55,172 bases of DNA from Cochliopodium minus (lineage: Eukaryota; Discosea; Himatismenida; Cochliopodiidae). A program made the position numbers and the translations under genes. Location: NCBI GenBank assembly GCA_024220525.1, contig JAMYWO010000008.1, positions 81,762 through 136,933 of the forward strand. The letters are read 5' to 3'. Each line of letters starts with the position of its first letter. Position 1 is the first letter of the stretch. Shown here piece after piece: positions 23,267 to 34,525 of the stretch. The notes under the pieces were generated by a model that worked only from the letters and a program-made list of their open reading frames with translations, made no database searches and was not told the DNA's origin.

Positions 23267-26200
23267 ATGTCAAAAAGGTAAATTATGAATGCTCACATTT
23301 TTATACGTTTATTATTTATAACCCAAAATATTTTGTTCACAAAAGAGGAAGACCTAAAAAAGGCACAGTAAAGACCAAAGAAAGCACAAAGTGGACAACT
23401 GAAGAGGTATATTTTCATTTTTTAGTTAAACTGAAAAAATTATTAACAAAATATAAATTATCTCAATATATTTGACATAAAATATTATGATTTTCTTTAA
23501 TAAATGTGATCATAAAGTATAATTATCATACAATCCCCAATAATCCATTTGTTTTTCTTGCTATGAAAATATAAATTAATTATAACGATTTTCTATAAAT
23601 AAAATTAATTTTTTGCTTTAATATTCCAATCCACATCAATAGGATGAAAAGCTAAGAGATCTTGTATCTACTGAACCAATAGATTGGGATGTCATAGCAG
23701 AATCATTCCCAAATAAAACAAAAACAAAATGTGCCCAAAGATGGGCAAAAATCTTGAATCCTATCTTGAAAAAAGGACCGTGGTCTAATGAGGTAAAAAT
23801 TTCTATATAAAAAAAATTTTCTCCAAATAAAAACTCATGCTTATAAAAATATACTATATTTGAAAATATCCAAAAAAAAGGAGGATGAAAAAATCCTATC
23901 ATTAGTTGAAAAATATGGAGCTAAGAAATGGTCTTTTATTGCATCTCATTTAAATGGAAGGGTTGGAAAACAATGTAGAGAAAGGTGAAATTTTACTTTT
24001 TTTGAATATAAATTGCCGTTATCAAAATAAAAAATAAAAGATTTTTTTTTCGCTTAAAAAATATATAATATTTTCGAATTAATATATATACCTTTATAAT
24101 TACTTTAATTTCAACATATTTTTCAATTAATAAAGACTTTATCTTGATAAAATTTATTATTAATTTAATATTTACAACAAACTTTTTTTTTAATATCTTT
24201 ATTGAAGATGGCATAATCACTTAAATCCAGTGATCAATAAAGATCCATGGACGGAATCGGAAGATGAATTGATCATAGAGAAGCAGAAGGAAATGGGAAA
24301 CAAATGGTCCAAGATATGTACCTTCTTGAATGGAAGGACGGATAATATGGTAAAGAATAGATGGAATTCAACATTGAAGAGGAAATTGAATGGAAACACA
24401 AAAACAAACAAAAAAAGAAATATCAAAGCAAATACTGAAGTAAAAGGTAAAAGATTACAAAAATAATCAATCCTATAATACATTTGTTGATAAAAATCGA
24501 TTAATTTCTATTATATTTATTTATAATAATATCGTTATTTATTTATCAAATTTTTTTTTAAGCAAAAAAGCAAAAAGTTGATATCAAAAAATTTACAACA
24601 CCAAAAGAATCAACCATCAAAAAGGAGTTGGACATGGAATCACCATCTGTGGACAGAAGATCAGGAAACTTGATGGAGGATGAAGAAGGTGATGTTGGAG
24701 AAAACAACAACAATGTGGAAAGAACTCCAGAAAGAACACATTTAAAGTTTGAAGAGATGGAAATAGATCCACAAACACCACTAACAAGAAGCTACAACAA
24801 CAATAATGGAGAGTTTAATCTCTTTTCAAGTAAAATTTTTTTTTTTTTGTAAAAAAGTATTGAAATTTAAACTATTTCTTCTTTTTTTTTTTTAAAAAAT
24901 ATAGCTCCTAAGGAGGAGATAAACACCGAACGAACATTTGTAGCTTGTGTTTATTCAGGAGGAAATGAAATCAGTTCCCCTTCCATCTTATACAAAAAGG
25001 AGCAAGAGACAAACATCTCCATGCCCCAATCGCCTCAAATACCCAACGGATTCAGCTTTTCTCCTCAGTTAAAAACAAATACACCCCAGCCACCAATTAA
25101 ATTCAAAGTGGAGCCTTTTTCGCCATCTCTTCTTTTCGGAACACCTGTTTGTTTCAAAGAATCTCTTCCTGTATATAAAGAATCCCTCCTCAATAGCAGT
25201 GAAATTCAAAACAAGGAGATTTTGCAAAGTAGCAACAAGCAACAACAAAAGCCAAGAAACAAATCTCTTTTGAAACAGTCTTTCAAAAACAAGTATAATT
25301 CTATTTTGGAAGGAAAGCCTCTCGACTCTCCAAACAATACTCCCAATAACGAAAATAATAATTCTCCTAATGTCAATAATAATGTAAATAGTAACAGTGA
25401 CAATACCAACTTTAATAATAATAATAATGACACTCTTAAAATATCGGGTAAAATAACGGATTCTCCAAATACCAATTCTCCAAATGTTAACAAAAACAGT
25501 ATTTCTAATGAAGACTTTTCTTTCAACACACCAAACAACACTTTTAAAAATAACAACCACTTGTCTTTGACCCCTTTTTTCAGCAACTACAATAACTTGT
25601 TTGTGGGTTCTCCAAATATCAGCTTTGAAAGTCCTCTCTTATTGAAAGAGTTGCATTCAAACTCTCCTTTCGCTATTAACAATGACAACAATAGTAAATT
25701 AGAAAACAACCAAGTTTCTACTTCTTCTACCATAATTAATGGATCCGGCGTCCGAAAAACTCCCTTCTCGGAGCTTTTCTCTCCCAAAGACTTTCCTTCC
25801 CTCAAAAATCAAAACAGCAGCCCTCTCCAAGTTCTTTCTGAAGTCTCCACTTCGCCTTTCCGTTACATCTCCCCCGAAAGCAACACACCCGGTTCTACCA
25901 GCAAAAAGAATATCTTCATGAAATTAAAGTGTGAGGAAAGCATCCTTCCTTCAAACAACGAAACTTCTTTTTCTAACAATAACACTCCCAACCATCAAAA
26001 TACAAAGTCTGGCATCAAAACACCTAATTCCGTCAACGGAAAATTCAAATTGAGCTTCATCGACAACATCCACGTCAAATCCAACAAATTCACCCTAAAG
26101 TTTGTCGATAGTGATGAAAGTCTTTTACCTCCTTCTCCTCATAAGTCCCTTGTCATTAACGAACCTTCTAAACCTACCAGCCTCGTTTACACTTTAAATT

Positions 26201-26322
26201 CCAACAAAGTTATCGATCAAATCGACAAAAACAACAAGGATGTCATGTATAAACGTGCTGAGTCTCTCATCAACCCTGTAAAGCTCGAACAGAAGGAGAA
26301 CGTCCAAAATTCTATGATTTGA
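23267..26322 (+). CDS. Three-repeat (R1R2R3) MYB transcription factor
   Basis: Seven exons (first 23267-23277, only 11 coding bases; last 24905-26322) encode 749 residues. The N-terminus has an AT-hook-like GRPKKGTVK. Three MYB repeats follow. R1 runs from STKWTTEEDEKL to CAQRWAKILNP. R2 runs from KGPWSNEEDEKILSLVEKYG to CRERWHNHLNP. R3 runs from KDPWTESEDELI to KNRWNSTLKRK. The spaced tryptophans are conserved, with R3's second helix beginning NKWSKICTFL. This is the animal c-MYB / plant 3R-MYB class, which binds MYB-core DNA sites, often at cell-cycle genes. The C-terminal two thirds is Asn/Ser/Pro-rich, with repeated SP and TP dipeptides that could be CDK sites. The tail ends QKENVQNSMI. 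Confidence 0.95.
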
Positions 26323-26491
26323 ATTCATTTGGCCTTTTTTGTTCGGGGATTATAAAAAAAAAAGAAAAAAATATAAAAAAAAATAATATATAATATAAAA
26401 AAAAAAAATAAAAAAGTTTTATTGTCTTGTTTTAAAAAAATTGTTCTTTCTTGTTTCAAAAATTGTTGTTTTGTTCATTCCAAGTATTAAA

Positions 26492-29400
26492 TTAATTGGA
26501 GTGATTTTCATCTTTTGGGAGATTTGATTCAAAGCATTCATCGCAGATATAAAATCTTGGTTTTATTTTTTTTACAATATTATTCCTCTTTTGATCTTCC
26601 AAAAGAATTACTTTTTCTGTTAAATCTTTTCCAAAAATTTCATTCAACATGTTTGTATATTCAATTGATTTTTTGTTCATACCAATCGAATAAATCTGAT
26701 GATCCGTAGTTCTAATGCAACCTCCTCTTGTTGTTTTCAGCTTTTGTAGATTCTCTTTTTTGATATGTGTGACACAAATTAAAGAGTTCCAACTATCCCA
26801 CAAAAAAGAAAGATCTACATAATCAGTTATCAAATCTTCTCTCTTTATTTCTTTGTGGGTTGTATCTTTTTTGGAAAGAGGAATAATTTCTGGAGCACGA
26901 ATGGTGTGTATAGATTCAATGCTACAAGGTTCGTTCATATCACAAGAGTAACATTTGTAATTCAAACTCTCCATATCTCTATTACTATCAATAAGAACAC
27001 ATTTGATATGTTCCCAGCCTTGATAAAATTTTAAAATAAATTTTTTGTTTTTTAATAAAAGAATTTAATCAAATTACCTAGACACTTCTCGCATTGAATC
27101 ATTTCTTTATCATCATTTTTATCTTTACATTTACAAATAAATTTCCACTCTTCTTCTTTTTCTTCCTCATCACCAAACCCCAAATTGAAAAAATCATCTT
27201 TTTTACGATAATCTTTTTGTTTTTTATTTTTTTTGTTTTTCCTTTTTTTCTTTTGAAGTCTCGAATTATGTTTTGATGTTTTTTTCGTTTTGATTTTAGA
27301 TTCATCTGTATTTTTTGATGGGAGAAGAGAATTAGGAGTTGATTTGGGAGGTGTAACGAGATCAATTAATCTCTCGGTTGAGTTTCTATAATCCAAATAA
27401 TTTGGAGGAAAGTCATAATATTTGAGGAGAATAGAATCTTTGTCTAAACTTGAATAAAGAAGGTTTTTTTTGACATTTGAAAGAAATGTTAGGTACATTT
27501 CATCACTGTAAGAAAATACTGATTTGATAGATAGAAGTTGAAATTCAAACAACAAATTTTTTGAAGTTTGTTTTTCTTCATTTCGGAGAGAATGAGATGT
27601 TCCCAAAAGAGTTAAATTTTTATAGTAAAGATGACTCCCTTCACAATCAGTTAATGATTGGTTTTCATATTCAACAAGTTGATCCTTCTTAGTTCCATCA
27701 TATTTTATTACCTTTCCCTCTTTTTCGAAATATGAAACAAAATGGTTGTTTTTGATACTTGATACAACGTAAATAAGTTCATATGTATGAACTTGCCCTC
27801 CATGAGCTCTCACTATTAAAAATTAAAAATTAAAATAAATAAAAAAATGAGACTGATAAATAAAATCTAAATTATTCAAGAATCTAAAAAAATCAATTTA
27901 TCAAAATTTTGGAATTAAAACAAAAAGAAAGTAAATATTAAAAAAATTTTTATAGAAATGAAAATTTATTTTTACCTTGGAGAAAGCGATCCCATTTGTT
28001 TTGTTGTTGCTGATTTTTTTTGTTTTTGTCTTTGAGATAATCAAAAACTGTAGAGACAATTAAGAGAGGAGAGTGTCCATTCATCAAAACATATTTATTT
28101 CCTCCACACGAACACTGCATTAAATCGTCGATTGTAACAAGAAAGTGCGAATGAGAAGTTGTCAGAGTGCATCTATCACAAACCACAGAAAACCCACTTG
28201 AAGTAAGCAATGTAGTACCCATCATTTTTTCTGTTACATCAAAAATTGAAGGATAAGTATGGTCTGTGATAATATTGAGGTTTTTTATGTACTGATCTTT
28301 CAAAGCAAGCAATAGTTTCTCGCCATCTTGTTTCATCTTGTAAAAATCCATTAAGTAAAAAATTTCTGGTAAGAGAATATTGTTAATTTCATCGTCTTGA
28401 ATAAATTGTCGGAAATTCAAGTACAAGTTTACAATATTAACATCATACGCACTAGAGTTTGTATTGCATTTTAAAATATTTCTGAGAAACAATTTGCTCT
28501 CAACATTGGAACACACAAACATTTCTCTCTTGGTCAGATTTGGTTTTGTTTTTGGATTGCAATAGTGTTTCTTCGAAGGGATCTGTAAATTATTGGTAGA
28601 AGGAGAGTTAAAACTATTGATGGAAGGACATATTAAAAAGGGGGAAGAGAAAGAACTAAAATAAGAATGAGGAAAGTGAGAGTGAGAAGGAGAATAAAAA
28701 GGAGAAGGAGAGGAAGGAAAATTATAAGATGAAGGATAGTATTGGAAAGGTGAGAAAGAGTTAAAAGGGAGGTTCGTGTGGTGAAGATTGGAAGGAGTAA
28801 AGTTGATGTGAGAAAGATCACTTTTTTTTGAATTAACCTGATCACCATTTGGTTCGAGTGATGATTTGAAAGAAAATTATTAATAGTAAAAATTGTTTGA
28901 AACAAAAAATTTTTTATGATTTTTTTGTTCTAAAAAGAAATGAAATCAAAATTTTTTTTTGAAACAAAAAAATTAAAAAAATTTATAATTACACAAAAAA
29001 AAAATAAAAAAAAAGATTCTACATTTTGTGCCACAACTCTTTCCGAATATTCTTCAACATCTTCTTTATCACAATTTGGTCCATTTTCTTCTTCCATCAC
29101 GTTTTTGACAAAGTTGTAGGTTGGGAGTTTAGCTCCATCATTAGAATTAATCAAATTGGGTTTAAACTTTTCTTTGAGTTTAAATGTTGGATTCTCTTCG
29201 CAACTTATTTCCTCTTTAATTTTTTTATCTTCAATTTTAATTTTCTTTTCCTTATGCCCTTCGCTCAAAAAATTCCTTTTTTGATCTGAATGTCGTTTAT
29301 AAGGAGATTTGGATTTTTTAGATTGTTTGTTTTGAGGAGAAGTGATTTGAGGAATATTGTTTTTGGAATTAATATCAGAAGTATTTAGGATAGGATGTAT

Positions 29401-29574
29401 CTCAATTTCATTATGTTTATCAGATTGGGCATCTTTTTGATTTATATGAGCTTTATCATCTTCGCTATGAGTTTCTTCATTGCTAAAATCATTATAATTC
29501 ACATCTTCTATGTTGCTTTCTTCAATATCATCTAAATATTCAGAGACTATCTCTTCATTAATAAAATTATACAT
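26492..29574 (-). CDS. PHD-finger protein with a ubiquitin-hydrolase-like region lacking an obvious catalytic Cys
   Basis: Four exons on the minus strand, with introns at about 29020, 27950 and 27060 in matching phases, encode roughly 850 residues. The N-terminal 185 are acidic and Lys-rich. A Ser/Pro/Tyr/Phe-rich stretch follows (about 28840-28560). The middle has two Cys pairs (VVCDRCTLTTS and MQCSCGGNKYVLM), then HSPLLIVSTVFDYL and TYELIYVVSSIKNNHFVSYF. That order resembles the finger, beta-strand and catalytic-His block (GHYVSY) of USP deubiquitinases. I find no N-x-x-C-Y-type Cys box, so it is probably inactive if related. A Lys-rich region leads to a PHD finger, FICKCKDKNDDKEMIQCEKC, then GWEHIKC and YKCYSC. 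The C-terminal 140 residues are unrecognised. The PHD finger suggests chromatin binding. The USP link is tentative. Confidence 0.72.
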
Positions 29575-30078
29575 TAAAATTATCTTTCAATTTTTTTTTT
29601 TTTATTTAACCTCATTCTAATTAATTGTTGGAACAAAATGACGAATTTTTATCACCTTTTCGGTCAACTTAGTCATAAGTATTGCGATTTCTCAAATTTC
29701 AATTAAATTTTTTGAATATAATTATCATAACAAAAAACTAAAGTACCATGTTTGAAGAGATAAGTTTTAATAGTAAATAACAAAATTCGACATTTTACAT
29801 TAATACCTATTTTTAATTTAGAAGAGAATATTGTTTTTTAAGAAATTTGTAATTTTGAATTATTTGCCCGCCAAAATAAAATTGTTTTTCAAAATTGAAG
29901 AATTTAAAATTTTCACAATTTTGTGAGACAATTGATGTGAATAAACTTATTACCCAACGTAACGACAATTCATAATTTATTACAAACTGAAAATAAATAA
30001 ATTACAGACCAAAATTACAAAAATAGATTAAAAGAATGAATTTTTCAAAAAATAATAAAAAAAATCAAAACAATTCAA
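29575..30078. other. Intergenic region before the tandem zinc-finger-like trio
   Basis: About 500 bases of A+T-rich sequence lie between the divergent PHD gene and the first tandem gene. I see no ORF, RNA gene or clear repeat. Confidence 0.6.
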
Positions 30079-30675
30079 ATGAAAGATTACAATGAAAGAA
30101 ACATTGAATTGGTTGAACCAAGTTTTATGTAAGAAAAGTCAATAAAAGATGAAATATATTAATACAATATGTAAAAAAGAATAAAACCAAAAAGGCTTGA
30201 AATAAACAAAATGATCATAGTTGTTAGAGCAGGAGAAAATGATGTTTGCTTCCTTTGTCCTTCAATATTCAAAGGAGCAAATATGGAAACACATACCGAA
30301 CAAAATAAACATGTAAAAGATTGTCTACTAAAGAAAGAACAGCACAAAGTTCCTGTATTCACTATAAGACATAAAAAAAAATCCACATTAGTCGTTACAA
30401 AAGATTCTTTAAAGATGGGCCTAATGAGCAAACATAAGACCTTTATTGACAATTATTTCAAAAAGAATAAGAATATAAAATTAGCTTTTAGCACCAAAGG
30501 CAATCCTGGTTTTTTTGATCAAATCCCTTTTTCTTTTTTCACTTCTAAAAACCCAACCGTTTTAATGTACGACATTGAAGAAAAAAGTTTCATTCATTAC
30601 TACACAGAACTATGTGAAGAGATCAACATGAAAACTCCTGAATTTTTGATGACAGATGTAGTCATAGATATTTAA
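30079..30675 (+). CDS. Unrecognised zinc-finger-like protein, tandem family member 1
   Basis: Two exons (30079-30128, 30195-30675) encode 176 residues; the phase-2 intron makes the first exon fit (...VEPSFMLEINKMII...). The family is unknown to me. Visible features are C-x2-C (VCFLC) followed by H residues (METHTEQNKH), then KVPVFTIRH, VVTKDSLKMGLM, an aromatic-rich block FDQIPFSFFTSKNPTVLMYD and HYYTELCEEI. The same order occurs in the two genes downstream, with the intron at the same place and phase. The C-x2-C...H...H pattern suggests one zinc-binding finger. There is no signal peptide or membrane span. It differs from copies 2 and 3 by having S for C in TKD-S-LK. Function is unknown. Confidence 0.85.
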
Positions 30676-30919
30676 GATCACAATATTAATCCAAGACAAA
30701 TTTCAAAATTAAAAATATTAAAGATTTTGTAAAATCCTCACAAAAATAAATTCCCCTCTTTGGATAAAATTAATTCTTTTTTCATTTTGGGATTTGTGGT
30801 CAAATTTTTTGTTTTTAATTTCTGATCTAGGATTTTCTCTGAATCACAAAATATAAAAATAAAATAAAATTGATTGTACTTTTCCTTTTGTAATAAATTT
30901 TTTATCTTTAATAGAATTG

Positions 30920-31778
30920 ATGAGAGAAGGCCAAAAAGAAAATATTTTTTCATTGGAAATTGTGAACAATGATGAATTTCAAAATCGAGAAGAGATAATG
31001 ATATCAAAGCCACCAAATAACATGTAAAAAAACAAAAAATTTTTTTGAAGCAATCTGAATAAAAAAAATACTTTTAAATTTGGAAATAATAAAGATTATA
31101 CAAGGAAACATTTCACGTCATAGAGTGTAAAGAAAAAGTGATAGACAATGGAAATCATTATTGTTTTGTTTGTGGATATAAATTCATCGAAACACCAACA
31201 GAAATAAACCATCACATTGATAATCACTCTTTGAAAGATAAACACCTTTATATTCCTGTATTCAAATTAACTTCTAATAAAGATGTTGAGGGGGTAGATG
31301 TTATAACGAAAGATTGTCTCAAATTTGGCATCATGAAGAACCAAAAGGATACTATTCAAAAGTTCCTCAAAAGTAAATTATTTTCCCTTTAGCTCTAAAT
31401 AAAAAATAAATTTTTTTCAGTTAAAATTTTGTTACAAAAACTTTTTAAAAAAATTTATAATATTAATTATTTATATATTAAAATTTTTAAAAAGAAGTTT
31501 GTAATTTTGAATATCAAAAAAAAAAAAAAAACACAAAACATAAAGCAAAATAAATCTTTATTGATAAAAAAAAAAAATTTAACTTAGATGGAAAGCATTT
31601 CGAAATAAAAATCTGCTCCAAAAATGTTGTAATTCCAAAATCTTTCATCAAAACCAAAAATAACAGAGTGGTATTATTGAAGCTAAACAAAGAGTTTTAC
31701 AATTTCATGGCAGAGTTTTTTCAGATGATCAGCCATTCCTTCCTCAGAACTAACTTTGTTTTAAAAAATGAAAATTAG
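30920..31778 (+). CDS. Unrecognised zinc-finger-like protein, tandem family member 2
   Basis: Three exons (30920-31023, 31095-31372, 31588-31778) encode 190 residues. It has a short acidic N-terminus (EIVNNDEFQNREEIM), then CFVCGYKF with following HH and H residues (EINHHIDNHSLKDKHL). The shared core reads IPVFKLTS and VITKDCLKFGIM. The third exon has VVIPKSFIKTKNNRVVLLKL and ends VLKNEN. The first intron is phase 2 and lies just before the finger, as in both neighbours. The second intron, splitting the C-terminal block, is present only in this copy. This copy is the most reduced in the IP-SF region. Function is unknown. Confidence 0.85.
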
Positions 31779-32712
31779 AATAAAGATTATTAACAAAAAT
31801 ATGGAAGTGGAGTTAATTTTTTTATTTTTTTGGCGAAAAGTTTAAAAAAATTTTTTTTTTTTTTCGTATTGATTTTTATTGAACATATCTTTAATCTTGA
31901 AATATCAAGAAATGTTTTGTTAACAAACAAAAAAAAAACTTTTTCTCAAACATTTCCTGAAATGAAATTTTTTTTTTAAATTATCAAAGAGAATTCAAAT
32001 TTTTTTTATTTATTTAACCGGTTAAAAAAATATATAATAAATTAAAATATGAATATTTTGAGATTAATTAAAAAAAAAATTTCAAAAAAAAAAAAATTTT
32101 AAAAAATCTTTCGAAGGGAAAGCGAAACAATAGTTCTTTAAAATAAAGGAACAATAATTTATTATGAAGGAAAACTATGTACTAGGGTGCAAGTAAAACT
32201 TTAAAATTTCTAAAAATTTGGGAAAAAAACTGAAAAAAAAAAAATTTTCATTTTTTTGTGGTGATGTTTATCATTCTCATTTCTTTTTTTTTTATATTTC
32301 TTAGATGAGAATGATATAAAGAATGAAGATCTCAAAAAAAAAAAAATAGGAAAAAAAAAAGAGTTCCCGTTCCTTTGAATAATTTTCCCCTACAAACAAT
32401 TTAAAGGAAATATAAAGAAAAACACTAACAATGAGGTGAAAAAAAAAAATTCAATTTCCAATCATCTAATTCTAAAAATTTTTTTCAGTTTGTTTCTTCT
32501 TTAATTTTTTGTCAACAGTGAGATAGGACAAGTGTTACCATGGTGACTTCAAGACACAATGACCACCATTAGTGACTTATAATTATTGTGGTGGTGGAAA
32601 TGATTGAATTTTTGATTTTAGAGGATTTCCTCGCTTCAATCTTCAGAGAAAAATTTTTGATTTTTTTTTTTTATTAATTATATAATATTAAAATAATAAA
32701 AAAAAAACCATT
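31779..32712. other. Intergenic region between family members 2 and 3
   Basis: More than 900 bases, mostly poly-A and poly-T tracts. One stretch, about 32513-32665, is less A+T-rich and structured. It is listed separately. Confidence 0.6.
32513..32665 (+). other. Structured, G+C-richer island upstream of family member 3 (possible ncRNA or promoter)
   Basis: A near-palindrome GTTACCATGGTGAC lies at 32534-32547. CCACCA at 32563-32568 can pair with TGGTGG at 32589-32594. A short hairpin GAGGATTTCCTC at 32621-32632 is followed by AATTTTTGA at 32652-32660, which looks like an Sm site, and then a T-run. It contains no ORF. No known snRNA motif was found, so the class is undecided. Confidence 0.3.
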
Positions 32713-33518
32713 ATGGAGAACAATAATATGGATGAATTCTCCAATATGATGGAAGATAATGAAGAGGGTATGACCTTGCTTCCATCAGTAATTCCCAGTT
32801 CATGGTATCAAAAAAAAAAAAAATATTCATTCATTCAAAAAAAAAAGAAGAAAAAGAGGGGAATTTTAAAAATGTTGAATATATTCGCATTATATTGATA
32901 ATTTTTTTTTATGATACCAAAATCTTTTTAAAGTTGAAATTTTATTTTTCTTTTTTTTATATTTTTTTTTTTATTGTGTTTATCCTAATATATATATAAT
33001 TTTTCTTCCTTTTCATGAAAAAAAGGGTATCAAAACTTCCATTGGAGCTGATGGAAGCACCGTACGAAGTATTTAAAGGGGAGAATAATAATCATCATTG
33101 TTTCAAGTGTGGGATGAAATTGGACAAGAAGAATATAACGTTTATAAACAATCACATAAACGATCATTCAATCGAGGATAAATATTTGTATATCCCCGTG
33201 TTCACATATATCAATGAGAAAAATGAGAATATAAACGTATTGACAAAGGATTGTCTAAAGTTTGGGATCATGATGCATAAAAAGAAGGAGATGCAGCAAT
33301 ATTTCCACAGAGCCAACAATTTGGTGTATAAAATCATTTATAGTAACGATGAAGGTCTATATAACAAAATCCCCAGATCCTTCTTCTCTGCCAAGAACAA
33401 CAAAATTGTATTATATAAATTTGAAGAGCAATTGTTAAAATTTTATAATGAATGTTTAGATGATCTCAAATTGCCTAAGAATCTCATTTATTATAAAACC
33501 AATGTCATTTTATCTTGA
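32713..33518 (+). CDS. Unrecognised zinc-finger-like protein, tandem family member 3
   Basis: Two exons (32713-32804, 33026-33518) encode 194 residues. The N-terminal exon is acidic and Met/Asn-rich (MDEFSNMMEDNEEGM). After the phase-2 intron come LMEAPYEVFKGENN, then HHCFKCGMKLDKKN and INNHINDHSIEDKYLYIPVF. The core VLTKDCLKFGIMMHKKKEM follows, then YNKIPRSFFSAKNNKIVLYK and LKFYNECLDDLKLP. It is closest to member 2 in the finger and to member 1 in the IP-x-SFF region, which fits serial tandem duplication. Function is unknown. Nothing points to membrane or secretion. Confidence 0.87.
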
Positions 33519-34525
33519 GATAAAAGAAAGTTTCTTGTTTTTTTAGAAAAAGGAATTCTCCTCTCCTTTATAAAAATTTATTAAAAGTATTTTTATTTAA
33601 TTTTATTTTCTCTGAAATTTATATTAATAGGAGTTAAAAAAAAGTGGATTTTAACCACAATAAGTGTAATTAAGTTGATTTGTAAAATTTTATTGTTTCA
33701 CAGATTCGAAAATAAATAATTTTATTTTCCTTACTCAAATTAATAAATAAATTAATTAATTAAGCAAATCCTCGAAGATTGTTGAAGATAATTTTTATTG
33801 GAATTTCAAAATGTTGAATCAATTTAATCCACATTAAATATATGACATCTATTTGTTTTATACACTTGTTTATTTCAAGGATCTCCCAAAAAAATTATTT
33901 TTTTATTGTGTTATTTTTTTGCATATTTAGTTCTCTTAAATATAAAATAATTTGTTTGTCCAAAAATATTTACCTGGACAGTGAAAACCTGAAATGTTAT
34001 TGTTGAATATATTCCGCTCGAAGTTACCATTATTTATCTAAATTTTTGTTTAATTAGAAAGGAAAAATTTTTTTTTTTGATTGAGGAAATAATTGACAAG
34101 GGAGATCTCAAAAATTTTGCTTTTTGATGAAAATTTAATTCCTCTTGAAAAAGCAAGAAAATAATTTGTTACCTATATCTATAAAATTTTTAATTCAAAT
34201 TTTTTTTTTTATTTTGATCACTTTAAAATAAAGAAAAAAATATAAAATTTATTTTATAATAAACAAGTTTGTTTAAAAATGAGAATGGTGATGATATACG
34301 AGGCGATCATGGTGCAAAATTGGAAAATATTAAGGGAAAGAAATACACACGAATAGGAAAAAGAAATTTTTTTTTTTTTTAATTTATTAAATTTTTTTTT
34401 TATTTATTAATAAATTTTTTTTTTTTATATTTAAATATTTTGATTCACTTAAACTCTTATTCAGGTAAAAAAATATTTGGGAAAAAAAAAATTTGGTTTT
34501 TTTTTAAAGCGGGGGAGTAATAGAT
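33519..34525. other. Convergent intergenic region between the trio and hslU
   Basis: About 1 kb of very A+T-rich sequence lies between two convergent gene ends. I see long T-runs and no ORF. A box-C-like GTGATGA near 34290 has no box D partner, so no snoRNA is called. Confidence 0.6.

Noticed and set aside
25069-25586. Two long minus-strand frames
   Set aside because: They are antisense to the Asn-rich MYB exon; repeated AAT/AAC codons leave the opposite strand open.
34280-34370. Box-C-like GTGATGA suggesting a C/D snoRNA
   Set aside because: There is no CTGA box D within a suitable distance and no terminal stem.
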